A stretch of 37,197 nt of DNA. Source: Prevotella sp. UBA2444. Lineage in GTDB: Bacteria; Bacteroidota; Bacteroidia; Bacteroidales; Bacteroidaceae. The notes below the pieces were generated by a model. That model made no database searches. It saw only the letters and a list, made by a program, of their open reading frames with translations, and was not told where the DNA came from. Within the stretch, counting starts at the first letter, position 1. Each line of letters starts with the position of its first letter. The stretch spans positions 1 through 37,197 of the forward strand of contig DDQK01000037.1 of assembly GCA_002342665.1 (NCBI GenBank), in the 5' to 3' direction. Positions 22,977 through 32,397 of this stretch are shown piece after piece. Both the position numbers and the translations under genes were made by a program.

Positions 22977-24011
22977 TTATCCAAGTTTGTCGGCGAAGGC
23001 CTCGATGGCCTGCTTCACCACTTTGACAGCCTCGTCGATGGTGCCTTCGATTCGTCCTCCCGATGCGTTCAGGTGTCCTCCGCCGTTGAAGAACTGCTGG
23101 GCCATGAGGTTGCAGGGGAAGTCGTCTACCGAGCGCAAGCTTACCCATACGATGTTGTTCTTCTCCGTATCTTCTCGCAGCGAGATGGAGAGTTTGAGGC
23201 CTCTGATCTGCTGTGGGATGTTGACCAGTCCTTCGGCATCGCCCTTGATGAAGTTGAAACGCCGCTGCTCCTCACGGTTGATGGTGTAGTAGGCGGCGTG
23301 GCGTTCGGGTATGTAGACGAGTTTCTCGTACATCACGTAGCCCATCAGTCGGATGCGGCTCTCGGTGTAGTTGTGGTATACGTTTCGGTAGATTTTGTCC
23401 TTATCGATGTGCTTGGTGAGCAGTTCTCCGATGATGAAGTATATCTCGGGTCGGGTGCTGTTGAAGGTGAATCCTCCCGTGTCGGTCATCATGCCGCAGT
23501 AGACGGGTATGGCGAAGTGCTTGTTCTGTCGTTCGAACATGCCCATCTGCCATACGATTCTGAACACCAGCTCGCAGGTGCTGCAGGCTTCGGTGTTGGA
23601 GATGGTGACTTCGGCGGGCACGTCTGGCCCGATATGGTGATCGATGAGTATGCGCTTGCCCTTGGTGGCGAGCAGTGCGGTGGCCATCTCGTCAACGCGA
23701 CTGGGGGTGTTGAAGTCAAGGCATACCACTAGGTCGGCTATCTGGAAGAGCATGTCGCACTTTTCGCGATGCTTGTCGTAGCGTATGATTTTCTCCGTGT
23801 TGGGCATCCAGTGGAGGAAGTCGGGATACTGGTCGGGTACGATCACGGTGGGCTCCTTTCCCACTGACCGGAGGAACTCGGCGAAGCCCAGTGCCGATCC
23901 TATGGCATCGCCGTCTGGACTTCGGTGACAGGTGACGATGATGGTCTGTGAATTGGAAATCAGCTGGCTCATCTGGGCCAGCTGATCTGGTGTCATAATG
24001 TCTATGTTCAT
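22977..24011 (-). CDS. nrnA: DHH-family phosphoesterase, NrnA-type oligoribonuclease / pAp phosphatase
   Basis: Predicted nuclease that finishes RNA decay by degrading short oligoribonucleotides and may dephosphorylate pAp. It is 344 aa. DHH-domain motifs are DGDAIGSALG (about 34-43) and the IDHHIGP signature, with the DHHA1 domain ending in GGGHLNASGG that holds the substrate. The ATG at 24011 shares its A with the TAA stop of the preceding gene (TAATG), showing translational coupling. The much longer open frame upstream is the complement of the neighbouring gene and is rejected. Confidence 0.9.
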   Translation of the reverse strand: MNIDIMTPDQLAQMSQLISNSQTIIVTCHRSPDGDAIGSALGFAEFLRSVGKEPTVIVPDQYPDFLHWMPNTEKIIRYDKHREKCDMLFQIADLVVCLDFNTPSRVDEMATALLATKGKRILIDHHIGPDVPAEVTISNTEACSTCELVFRIVWQMGMFERQNKHFAIPVYCGMMTDTGGFTFNSTRPEIYFIIGELLTKHIDKDKIYRNVYHNYTESRIRLMGYVMYEKLVYIPERHAAYYTINREEQRRFNFIKGDAEGLVNIPQQIRGLKLSISLREDTEKNNIVWVSLRSVDDFPCNLMAQQFFNGGGHLNASGGRIEGTIDEAVKVVKQAIEAFADKLG

Positions 24012-24952
24012 TAGAATAGTTTGTTCGGATAGATGCCTTCGTCGACGAGGCGCTTGATGCGGTCTACGGTGTCCTGACGATCGGCAGCATAGGTGACTCC
24101 GAACCACTTCGATGTGGTGTCGAGTACCTCGCAGGTAGCAGTGCCCTCGGTGATGAGCTTGTTGACCATCAGGGGGATAAAGAACTCGGCCTTCAGGTTC
24201 TCCATGTTCTTCGGATCGCTGAGGAACTCCTTGAAGTAGGCCTCGCTGTAGTCGAAGTAGTCGGGGGTGAAGCCCCACATGTTCATCGACACGGGTACGT
24301 TCTCCTCCAGCGGTTGCCATTGTCCCTGCTCATCCTTGAATCGGATGGGCTCAGTGGCATTGCCGGCATTGGAGCCATCGGCAGCACAGCGGACGATCTC
24401 GGTACGTTCAACGACGTCTGTCAGATGGCGCTTCTCGTTGTAGGCGCATACGCCACGGGCTACGGTGCCGTTCTCCGAGAGGGTGTTGCACACGCGGAAG
24501 CCTACCATCGCATACTGGTTCTTGGCACCTTCGGGGAGATTGCTTAGATACTTGCCGATCTGCATGAAGGCATCGCGGCCGTAGAAGTCATCGCAGTTGA
24601 TCACGCAGAAGGGCTCCTTGATCACGTCCTTACCCATGAGCACGGCGTGGTTGGTGCCCCAAGGCTTCTGTCGTCCCTCAGGCACTGAGAATCCTTCGGG
24701 CAGTGCATCGAGTGCCTGGAAGCAGAGCTCACAGGGAATCTGGCCCTCGTATTTAGAAAGAATCTGATTGCGGAACTGCTCCTCGAAATCCTTGCGGATG
24801 ACCCATACGATCTTGCCGAATCCGGCTTGGATGGCATCGTAGATACTGTAGTCCATGATGGTCTCACCGTTGGGGCCCAGGCCGTCAAGCTGCTTCAGGC
24901 CTCCGTATCGGCTGCCCATACCTGCTGCGAGCAGGAAAAGAGTTGGTTTCAT
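24011..24952 (-). CDS. Sugar nucleotidyltransferase-like protein
   Basis: A 313-aa protein with an N-terminal nucleotidyltransferase fold: LAAGMGSRYGGLKQLDGLGPNGETIMDYS matches the nucleotide-binding loop and its lysine region, and VINCDDFYG gives the metal-binding aspartates. This variant (GGLKQLDGLGPNGE) is common in Bacteroidetes. The sugar or alcohol phosphate substrate is not known; choline-phosphate or hexose-1-phosphate transfer are candidates. It starts with its own -7 element and is coupled to nrnA at its end. Confidence 0.85.
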   Translation of the reverse strand: MKPTLFLLAAGMGSRYGGLKQLDGLGPNGETIMDYSIYDAIQAGFGKIVWVIRKDFEEQFRNQILSKYEGQIPCELCFQALDALPEGFSVPEGRQKPWGTNHAVLMGKDVIKEPFCVINCDDFYGRDAFMQIGKYLSNLPEGAKNQYAMVGFRVCNTLSENGTVARGVCAYNEKRHLTDVVERTEIVRCAADGSNAGNATEPIRFKDEQGQWQPLEENVPVSMNMWGFTPDYFDYSEAYFKEFLSDPKNMENLKAEFFIPLMVNKLITEGTATCEVLDTTSKWFGVTYAADRQDTVDRIKRLVDEGIYPNKLF

Positions 24953-24988
24953 AAGCTATTATTTATTAAGTTAGGATAAAACTGAGTG

Positions 24989-24996
24989 CAAAGGTA
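24989..24996 (-). promoter_or_regulatory. -7 element for the nucleotidyltransferase-nrnA pair
   Basis: TACCTTTG on the - strand 36 bases before the ATG at 24952, preceded by a T-tract. A -33 TTTG is not found at 20 nt. Confidence 0.5.
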
Positions 24997-25041
24997 CAAA
25001 AAAACTTTTGATTCATGTACGTATTAACGCGCCTTAACACA

Positions 25042-27513
25042 TTAGAACGGGTATCCGATGGCGAAATTGAGTGTATGGAGGTCGCTGGTGCGCTCTGTGT
25101 TGAAGAAATAGCGCGACACACCGTTGTCGCAGGGCTGGTGGATGCAGAGTCCCCAGTCAAGTCGTACAACGAGGAATCCCAGATCATAACGCAGTCCCAC
25201 GCCAGTGCCGATGGCTATGTCGTTGAACAGTCGTGAGGGCTTGAAGAGCATTTGGTCCATCCATTTCTTGTCTTCGTTGTATAGTTCTTCGGCTGTCACT
25301 TCAGCGCCCATTTCGTTTATTAATTGTGCCGTGTACTCATAGTCATCCATCGAGCCGAAACTCAGGCTTCGCAGTCTCCACGTGTTTCCCATATCGAGGA
25401 AGATGGCTCCTTTCAGATTCCCCCAGATGGGTGCCCGGTATTCGAGGTTGGCCAGGAATTTCAGGTCACCGTTGCGCAGCAGATAGAACATCTGACGCTC
25501 ATAATGGCCTTTGAGTCCCATGTCACTGAAGGCACCGGGGCCGATGTCACGCACCCTGAAGGCTCGAATACTATTAGGGCCACCCACGTAGAACTGCTCT
25601 GTGAGTGGCGACTCGATGCTGTTACCATAGCAGAAGAGCACGCCGGCATTGATGTGCCCCACCAGCTTCGACTCAGTGCCCATCGACCAGGTCTTGGTAA
25701 AATCAGTCTCCAGGCGCACAAATTGGGCGTAGGGATTCTTGAAAAGCTTCTTCTCCGGCTCATTGAAGGGATGGCCGCAGATCTTGTCAAATACCGACAC
25801 GAGATTGCCCGACTCCTCGATGGTGGTCTCCCAGCGGATAGGGTTGAGGTTGGTTGACGGACTGGTGTATATATAGGTGTAGCGCATCTTGGGTATGAAG
25901 TAGTCGCCCATAGTTCGTTCAAGATAGGGATAACTTGCCACGAGCGAATCGTACTTCTCCGTGCTGGAGTTCTTGAACTGATAGTTGACAGTGAGTGGTG
26001 AGAACTCATGACGGCTGGTGGCGGTGGGTTGCCATCGGTAGGTCCATTCGCCTCCCACGACGTGCATCTTGTAGTAATCCGGTCGCCGTATGACATCGGT
26101 CGACACCTTGAGCAGGGTCGTTGGGGTAGAAAAGAAGCGGCGTCGACGGATGGGACGCCCGTTCTTGTCACGGCGCACGCGATCGCTGTCGTAGAAAGGC
26201 GCGATGATGCGAGGGAACTCGATGCTGGCGTCGGCACCATATTGATAGGTGCTCATATTGGTGCCTCGGCCTCGCTGCCACTCGTAAGAGCCGTGCAGGT
26301 TGACATCGAGCTTTTCGGCTCCCCTGAATGCGTTGCGACGGGTGATACCTACTTTCAGCTCAGGTCCGAATCGGCCGTTGGTACGCCCGTTGAAGTTGGT
26401 CTCGATGTAGAAGTCGTAAGGCTTATCGAAAACGCAGTTGAGCGTCAGGTCGAGCGTGTCGGTGTCAGGACGTGGCGTGAACTGAAAGTCGGTGGTAGTG
26501 AATACACCCGTAGCGTTGACATTGGCCGACGACTCCTGGAAATTGTCGTAGTTGAAGAGCTGTCGGGGCCGCATTCGGAGGTTCTTCAGAATGACACCAG
26601 GTCGGATGGGTGATTTCTCTCCATTGAACCTGATAGTGAGGTGTCGGCGCTTGATGCTGTCGGTAAGCTGTTCGCGTATGGATTTCCTGAAGTTGACACT
26701 GATGTTGCCGATGTGCCACTTCGAGAGTGCCTCCGGGGGCAGGCCTTCTGCCAGTTGGAGACGCAGGTGGGCCTTGTTCTCCACGATGGTCGTGTCTGAG
26801 AGATAGGAGGCATAGCTTGGTGCGTAATAGTAGTAGCCATTGTTGCGAAAGAGCGAGCTGATTCGGTTTCGCTCTCCTTCGAGTGATGAGAGGCTGAAGG
26901 CACTGCCGGGCTTGATGAGCGACTCGCTGGCAGTGGAGTCGATGAGTTGTTGCAGCGTATCGGGGAAGTTGACGTAGGCCACGCTGTCGAGTGTGTAGAG
27001 AGAGTCGAGGTGTACGGTATAGCGTATCTTGTTCTTTCTGGGATTCTTTTGGGGAACGATCTCGTAGGTGACGTCGCCTCGGAAATAGCCGTTGTTGCGC
27101 AGCACGCTTTTTGCCACCGATGAGCGCAGGCTTGGGTTCACCTGACTCATCAGCACAGGAGGATGCCCGAATGACTTGGTCATCCAGCGCGCGAAGCCCG
27201 AGTCCTTGCCTGAGAATCGGTTGTAGACCCACAGATGCCAGGACCAGGGCACGGTGTAGTAGCTGCTGCCGAAGAGCGAGCCGTTGGGTTTGGTGGCGAG
27301 TGCTGCCTCTATTTCCTCCTTGGTAGTTTCCAGATGGGGCCTGAAAGAGTCGGTGGGTTGCTCATCGGTATAGACTATAGGCTTGAGACCCGTGAACAGC
27401 TGATCGTCCTCAGGGATTCCCTTGGTCATCGAACAGGAGGCGAGGAGGAGCATCACTGACAGATGACAGATGACAGATGACAGATGATAAATATGCGTTA
27501 AGGGCTGCTTCAT
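25042..27513 (-). CDS. tamL: TamL, lipoprotein form of the TamA/BamA outer-membrane assembly protein
   Basis: Outer-membrane 16-strand barrel protein of the Omp85 family, partner of TamB in moving or assembling envelope components. It is 823 aa, with a lipoprotein signal peptide (about 1-26, LLLASC, Cys 27) typical of the Bacteroidetes TamL variant. POTRA-like domains occupy about 100-330 (NNGYFRGDV, RNNGYYYYAP), then the barrel with the conserved FYVGGPNSIRAFRVRDIGPG and a C-terminal aromatic end (GYPF). Codons 10-19 of the signal peptide are made of four tandem heptamers (TGACAGA on the + strand), reading HLSSVICHLS. The start overlaps the tamB stop by 4 bases (ATGA), which fixes it and couples translation. 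Confidence 0.9.
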   Translation of the reverse strand: MKQPLTHIYHLSSVICHLSVMLLLASCSMTKGIPEDDQLFTGLKPIVYTDEQPTDSFRPHLETTKEEIEAALATKPNGSLFGSSYYTVPWSWHLWVYNRFSGKDSGFARWMTKSFGHPPVLMSQVNPSLRSSVAKSVLRNNGYFRGDVTYEIVPQKNPRKNKIRYTVHLDSLYTLDSVAYVNFPDTLQQLIDSTASESLIKPGSAFSLSSLEGERNRISSLFRNNGYYYYAPSYASYLSDTTIVENKAHLRLQLAEGLPPEALSKWHIGNISVNFRKSIREQLTDSIKRRHLTIRFNGEKSPIRPGVILKNLRMRPRQLFNYDNFQESSANVNATGVFTTTDFQFTPRPDTDTLDLTLNCVFDKPYDFYIETNFNGRTNGRFGPELKVGITRRNAFRGAEKLDVNLHGSYEWQRGRGTNMSTYQYGADASIEFPRIIAPFYDSDRVRRDKNGRPIRRRRFFSTPTTLLKVSTDVIRRPDYYKMHVVGGEWTYRWQPTATSRHEFSPLTVNYQFKNSSTEKYDSLVASYPYLERTMGDYFIPKMRYTYIYTSPSTNLNPIRWETTIEESGNLVSVFDKICGHPFNEPEKKLFKNPYAQFVRLETDFTKTWSMGTESKLVGHINAGVLFCYGNSIESPLTEQFYVGGPNSIRAFRVRDIGPGAFSDMGLKGHYERQMFYLLRNGDLKFLANLEYRAPIWGNLKGAIFLDMGNTWRLRSLSFGSMDDYEYTAQLINEMGAEVTAEELYNEDKKWMDQMLFKPSRLFNDIAIGTGVGLRYDLGFLVVRLDWGLCIHQPCDNGVSRYFFNTERTSDLHTLNFAIGYPF
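27457..27487 (+). repeat. Four perfect tandem TGACAGA copies inside tamL
   Basis: TGACAGA at 27457, 27464, 27471 and 27478, plus a partial unit to 27487. They encode the h-region of the tamL signal peptide on the - strand. A change of one unit shifts the frame by one base, while three units restore it; none of the three frames has a stop within the repeat. Confidence 0.9.
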
Positions 27514-30500
27514 TGGTTCACCTCCTTTCGGATGCTGTCGTTAGTGTTGGTATGGCTGCGCTGGGGCTGGTTCTGTTCCTGTGGGCGTCGCATCATCATC
27601 GGTTGCTGTTCCTTCTTCCAGAAGGTGAAGATGTCCCAGAAGCTCTGCAGCTTGCGACGCCACACGAAACCAGCGCCATATATGCTGGTGTAGCCCTCGA
27701 GCCAGTCGAACACGTTCTGCTGGTAATAGAGCTTGACGTTCTGCGTGGCATTCTGATTCAGGCGATATTCCATCGAAACATTGTCGAAGAACGACTGTGT
27801 CTGTCCTATGGCAGCATTGGCTCCCGAGGACACCTTGCCACCGAGTTCTATTTTCAGCCGGTTGTTGAAGAATCGCTTGGCGAACTTGAAAGAGTAGTCG
27901 GTATACATGTTACCCGTGGCATCGGTGGTATTGTCGATGCCAACACTCAGGTCGAGGGTCTTCAAGGCTGAGCCTGCGATATTGTTAATTTCACTCTGCA
28001 GGAAGGAACTCAGTGCCGAGTTCATCGAGAATCCTTTGGTGTCGCCGTTAGACAGATACATGCCTGTGGTGAGCATCGTTACGGCTACCTTGCCTCGCTC
28101 CTCGATGGTCATTGTGGCCAGTTCGCTATTGACATTATTGTCCTCAGGGGCCTCGATGGTGAACTGCAGTCCCATGTCCTTGAGGGTCTTGGTGATGATG
28201 ACGCCACAGTCGAAGGCCACGCTGCGCGTAGCACCACTCTCATCGCCTACGGTAGCCTTGGTACGCTCCGTAGCGGTGATGTTGAGTTTCGGATTCATCG
28301 GGTCGCCCGTAAACTCTACGTAGCTGCCGTCTTTGATGGTAAAGGTCTTCAGCGGGATGACGGGCAGCGAATACTTCATCTCTCCGCTGTTAAGCGTATA
28401 GCGTCCTTTCAGGTCGATTCCCTCTGCATTGTAGCGCATTCTCAGGTCACCACCACCCATCAGGTCTACGTAGTTGGTCTGCTCGGCATTGAGGTCGCAC
28501 ACGATGTGGGCTCCTTCAGAGACACTGATCGTCAGGTCGACATCGAGTCCGGATGGTCTGGGGCGTGTGACAACGGTCTGCGTCGTATCGCTGAAATCAG
28601 TGAATTTCACCAGTTCATCCAGACGGTTGTCTTTAGAAAGAGGCGAGTCGAGCAGCATGTAGGTCATGTCCGTAGAACCCAACACGTCAAGTCGTCCTCG
28701 CATTTGGAGCATGTCAAGTGGTCCTCGCATACGGGCAAAGAAGTTGACGAAGGCCTTTCCGAATGTAATCGACTTAGGCTCCTGGCGGGCATTGATGAGC
28801 TGCAGGTTTCTGGCTCGCATGCGCATGTCCATCGTGATGCGTTCGGTGTTGGTGAAGTCTATGTCGCCCATGATGTTCAGCGGTTCGTCATTGTTGGCAT
28901 AGAGTCCGAAATTCTCCAGCAGCAGGTGAGAGCCCACGATACGTACAGGGTCGTTATCAAAGCGCATCCTCACGCCATAGGGAATACTGACCAGATAGGC
29001 CGAGTCGACGTATATCTCACCATCTACCAGCGGGTGGGTGGTGGTGCCCTTGATGGCCACGCTGCCTTCGCCGAAACCTTCGAGACCTACGATTTGATCG
29101 GGTATAAAGCCGTTGATGAGTGATAGTGGCATGCGCATCATGTCAAACTTGGCATCAATGTTGCCATTCTCATGATAGGTTCCTGAGAGTAGCCCGAACT
29201 CTTCATCATTGCTCAGCAGTCGGGCTTCTATGGCATGGGTCTCGTCCTCCTTCTGCAGATATACCAGCTCAGTGCTGATGTTGCCGATGGGCGATCCCTC
29301 GTAGGTCATGTTTTGCACAACCATATCGGAAGCGATGGAGAATCTGCCCTCCTGGTCTTGTAGGATGCGGTAGTCGCCATTCAGATAGCCAGTGATGCGT
29401 GGCATGTAGGGCAGTACGCTGGTTACCTCACCCAAGTTAATACGGTTGAGTGAGAGCGTCAGGTCTTGAAGCATTGTGGAGTCCTGGTTCTCGGTGTAGA
29501 GTTTCAAACCTGTCTTGTCATCGGCGATGAGGTCGATTTTTGCTTGTATCTTTTTGTTGCTGGCCAGGAAGATGAAGTTATCTTTATTCAGATTGAACTC
29601 CTTATATCCGATGGTAGGGCGGTTGGGCATCAGTCTGATTCTGAGTCCGTTGGATTCCATTTCTGCTGTGGCTCCGATGCGCACGCCCATTCGGTCTTCG
29701 GCATCGTAGTAGCGTATGCCTGCCAAGGCACCGTGCTCGTGGATATGGCCGTCGATCAGTGCGTTGAATACAAACTGGGGATTTTTCTTGTTGTTGCGTA
29801 CCTGTGCTTGGTAGGTGAGTTTGTCTCCCTTCTGGGTGAGCCTCAGTTTGATGGTGTCGATACGCGTGCTGTCGTAGTTGAGTGAATAGAGGTATCCGTT
29901 ACCGTTGATACCTGTTTCTGCAGAGGTGGTCAGGTCAAGTTGTGTCTCCTTGAAGTCGATGCCTGCCGTTCTGAGAAGAATGGCTACGGGATTCTCACGC
30001 TTGCTTTCCAGATGCATCTTCATCGTGGGCAACATGGCCTTGATGGCTTTTTGGTTGATGACTTTGGCATCAAACTGCGCCATCACGGAGTCAGCAAGGG
30101 TGGTGGTGCGATGGAGCAACTGCTCGTATCCTCCCGAAGCATCGAGTTTCAGGATGAAGTCGCCACTCTGGGCTCTGACGTAAGTAGTGTCTTGATTTGT
30201 GTTCAGTAGCAGTCCGATATTGCCAGGATTGTAAGTCTTCTTTCCTGTAGTGACATATACATCACGCATCAGCCCGCTCAGACGATGGCGTTGTTTCATA
30301 TCCGAATCGATGTCCATGCTGCCATGCATACCAACGGTGATTTGCTGGTCCATCAGGCGCATCTGATAGAGGTCTGCCTTGGAAAGGTCTGCTTTAACTG
30401 TACCTTGTATCTGTTTGGTACTGAGTAGCATGTCAACTTCCATCGAGCCGTTGAAGATGGGGTTGGAACCTGTGATTGTGGCTTGTGCACGTCCGTTTGC

Positions 30501-32204
30501 CAATACGGCATTGGCATTCAGATTGTCTAGATCCATGTGGCCGTATTTGAGCAACCCTACAGATACTTCTGCCGTCATTCGGCTACGGTTGGACAGGATG
30601 TCAATGCCATAGCCTTTGGCCTTAATATCCGCCGTGAGGGTGTAGATGGAGTCTTTGGGCAGGAAATGGTGAAGGTTGAGCTGTCGGATGTCGATTCCTG
30701 CATCGTAGCTCATCAGGTCAGGTTTCAGTTCGCCTTTGGCATCTGTGGGGATGAGCGAGTAGCCCTTCAGACGTATGTTGCCGTTGCCGTCGTGTGCAGT
30801 CAGGTCGGCTCCGTATTTGGTACCATCAGCGGTTAGTCGCCCGTTGAGGGTGAGGCCAACGGGTATCCGGTAGCTGCCGCTCATCTTAGGGTCTGCGAGA
30901 GCTGTTATAAAGTTCAGGTCTCCGGTTTTGCCTTCTATCAGGAGTTCGGCCTTCATCCGGTTGATGTCTGTCACGTTTTCTGCAGTACCTTTCACACTGG
31001 CGTGCAGGGCTGTTGCCAGATTGATGTCTATTCCTGATATGTCGAGGTGTTGCATATTGCCATTGACAGAGCCTCTGATAATCAACGGACGATTTGGGAA
31101 GTGCTCCATGAACTTCTGGGGCAGGTCGCCTTTCATTCTGAACAGGTCCTGCTTGCCCAGCTGAGCCATCAGTCGCAGCTTCATCCTACCAGGATTCTGC
31201 TCATCGAAAGCATTGAAGTCGATATCTGCCTCTGCCATGATGTTGGAATCGGGGGTTCGCAGCGTTATCTGAGGCATTTGTATATTGTTGAAAGCGGAGT
31301 CGAGCTTTACTCCACCCGTGAGTTCCTTGATCTCTATGCCGCTCTTCTCCTTGAAACATACTTGACGGATGTGGAATGAGGTGTTTTGAGGCGTATAGCT
31401 AATGTTGTCAATCCCCAGTCGTAATTGGTTGAGTGCCAGATGACTGAAGTCTAGACCCGACAGTTCGGGCTGCGTGTGGTCATCATAGTTGAAACGGCCG
31501 TCATGCCAGTCGAGGCTTGCTACCTTATATATGCTCTTCCCCAAGTCGATATCTGCTTTCTTGGCAACCGCTCTGTCCATCCATGCAGTCATGCTGAGCG
31601 TATCGCCCGGCATACGGATATTCAGTAGTGATTTGCTGATAGTCAGGCTATCGGCATTGATTCTCCACTTGACGTCTGATTTGGTTGTGTCGACTGCTGC
31701 CGTATCGCTTAGGATGATATCCAAACGGGCTTCTGCGAGACGCGCACCATTCACCTCAACCATCTCTCCTTCGAGATCGATGCCCTTCGATGAAAGCCAT
31801 AGCTGACTGAGTTCTCCCTGTATGCGCAGGTCGCTGATGAATCCATCGGTATTGATACGTGCATTTTGCAGCGACAGCTCGTTGATGACGATACGTTTCT
31901 GAAACAGAGGCCATAACTGCACATCAGCCACCAGACGGCTCACATCGGCGATGGTGTCTTTCTGTTGGGGATGTAGTTCGTTGGGTTTGATGGCACGAAA
32001 CTCTTCAATACCCAGATTCAACGGCCATTCCAGACGGACTCTGCCCACGCTGATATCCATGTCGGTCTTTTCCGAAACAATAGACGTCACCTTCTGGACC
32101 GCCCAGTTCTGAATGGGTGGACAATAGAGCAGTGCGGCAAGTATCAGTATCAGCAAAATGGGTGTCAATGCCGCCAGTATCACCCATTTCAAGGCTTTTC
32201 TCAT
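27510..32204 (-). CDS. tamB: TamB-like translocation and assembly module protein (DUF490)
   Basis: A very large (1564 aa) inner-membrane-anchored periplasmic protein thought to bridge to the outer membrane with TamL and move lipids or assist barrel proteins. The ATG at 32204 gives MRKALKW and a TM segment (about 5-27, ILAALTPILLILILAALLY). The long middle is repetitive beta-strand sequence as in AsmA-like proteins. The C-terminal ~400 residues match the DUF490/TamB domain (RTKATVG..., TMTIEERGKVAV, MYLSNGDTKGFSM, ELGGKVSSG). The open frame begins 33 codons earlier, but those codons contain the promoter. Overlap with tamL confirms the pair. Confidence 0.92.
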   Translation of the reverse strand: MRKALKWVILAALTPILLILILAALLYCPPIQNWAVQKVTSIVSEKTDMDISVGRVRLEWPLNLGIEEFRAIKPNELHPQQKDTIADVSRLVADVQLWPLFQKRIVINELSLQNARINTDGFISDLRIQGELSQLWLSSKGIDLEGEMVEVNGARLAEARLDIILSDTAAVDTTKSDVKWRINADSLTISKSLLNIRMPGDTLSMTAWMDRAVAKKADIDLGKSIYKVASLDWHDGRFNYDDHTQPELSGLDFSHLALNQLRLGIDNISYTPQNTSFHIRQVCFKEKSGIEIKELTGGVKLDSAFNNIQMPQITLRTPDSNIMAEADIDFNAFDEQNPGRMKLRLMAQLGKQDLFRMKGDLPQKFMEHFPNRPLIIRGSVNGNMQHLDISGIDINLATALHASVKGTAENVTDINRMKAELLIEGKTGDLNFITALADPKMSGSYRIPVGLTLNGRLTADGTKYGADLTAHDGNGNIRLKGYSLIPTDAKGELKPDLMSYDAGIDIRQLNLHHFLPKDSIYTLTADIKAKGYGIDILSNRSRMTAEVSVGLLKYGHMDLDNLNANAVLANGRAQATITGSNPIFNGSMEVDMLLSTKQIQGTVKADLSKADLYQMRLMDQQITVGMHGSMDIDSDMKQRHRLSGLMRDVYVTTGKKTYNPGNIGLLLNTNQDTTYVRAQSGDFILKLDASGGYEQLLHRTTTLADSVMAQFDAKVINQKAIKAMLPTMKMHLESKRENPVAILLRTAGIDFKETQLDLTTSAETGINGNGYLYSLNYDSTRIDTIKLRLTQKGDKLTYQAQVRNNKKNPQFVFNALIDGHIHEHGALAGIRYYDAEDRMGVRIGATAEMESNGLRIRLMPNRPTIGYKEFNLNKDNFIFLASNKKIQAKIDLIADDKTGLKLYTENQDSTMLQDLTLSLNRINLGEVTSVLPYMPRITGYLNGDYRILQDQEGRFSIASDMVVQNMTYEGSPIGNISTELVYLQKEDETHAIEARLLSNDEEFGLLSGTYHENGNIDAKFDMMRMPLSLINGFIPDQIVGLEGFGEGSVAIKGTTTHPLVDGEIYVDSAYLVSIPYGVRMRFDNDPVRIVGSHLLLENFGLYANNDEPLNIMGDIDFTNTERITMDMRMRARNLQLINARQEPKSITFGKAFVNFFARMRGPLDMLQMRGRLDVLGSTDMTYMLLDSPLSKDNRLDELVKFTDFSDTTQTVVTRPRPSGLDVDLTISVSEGAHIVCDLNAEQTNYVDLMGGGDLRMRYNAEGIDLKGRYTLNSGEMKYSLPVIPLKTFTIKDGSYVEFTGDPMNPKLNITATERTKATVGDESGATRSVAFDCGVIITKTLKDMGLQFTIEAPEDNNVNSELATMTIEERGKVAVTMLTTGMYLSNGDTKGFSMNSALSSFLQSEINNIAGSALKTLDLSVGIDNTTDATGNMYTDYSFKFAKRFFNNRLKIELGGKVSSGANAAIGQTQSFFDNVSMEYRLNQNATQNVKLYYQQNVFDWLEGYTSIYGAGFVWRRKLQSFWDIFTFWKKEQQPMMMRRPQEQNQPQRSHTNTNDSIRKEVNQ

Positions 32205-32228
32205 CAGATTTCTCTGTGGATGACGGTA

Positions 32229-32236
32229 CAAAAGTA
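32229..32236 (-). promoter_or_regulatory. -7 element of the tamB-tamL operon
   Basis: TACTTTTG on the - strand, 25 bases before the tamB ATG. A clear -33 TTTG is not seen. It is divergent from the promoter at 32331-32362. Confidence 0.5.
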
Positions 32237-32330
32237 CAACAAAAGATTGAAGATACAGAAAGGGGTGGGGAAGAATTTCGCATGGCTTGTGTATTTTTAA
32301 CATCTTCGGCAGAAAATAAATGCCTATTTG

Positions 32331-32362
32331 TTTGGAAGATTAAGTTTTTATTCTTATCTTTG
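32331..32362 (+). promoter_or_regulatory. Promoter of the Arg-rich secreted protein gene
   Basis: TTTG (32331-32334), a 20-nt spacer, TATCTTTG (32355-32362); transcription from about 32368 and an A-rich leader of about 30 nt. Confidence 0.75.
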
Positions 32363-32397
32363 CAAACGAAAATGATAATAACTAACAACATTATTGT

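Noticed and set aside
22977..24320. Longer 447-aa reading frame for the nrnA gene
   Set aside because: Its first 100 codons lie on top of the nucleotidyltransferase gene in another frame; the DHH homology begins at the ATG at 24011.
27457..27487. Tandem heptamers considered as a CRISPR-like array
   Set aside because: Units are 7 bp with no spacers; this is a simple tandem repeat.
27477..27971. 164-aa + strand open frame opposite the tamB end
   Set aside because: Shadow of tamB; it overlaps the coupled tamB-tamL junction and shows no independent signals.
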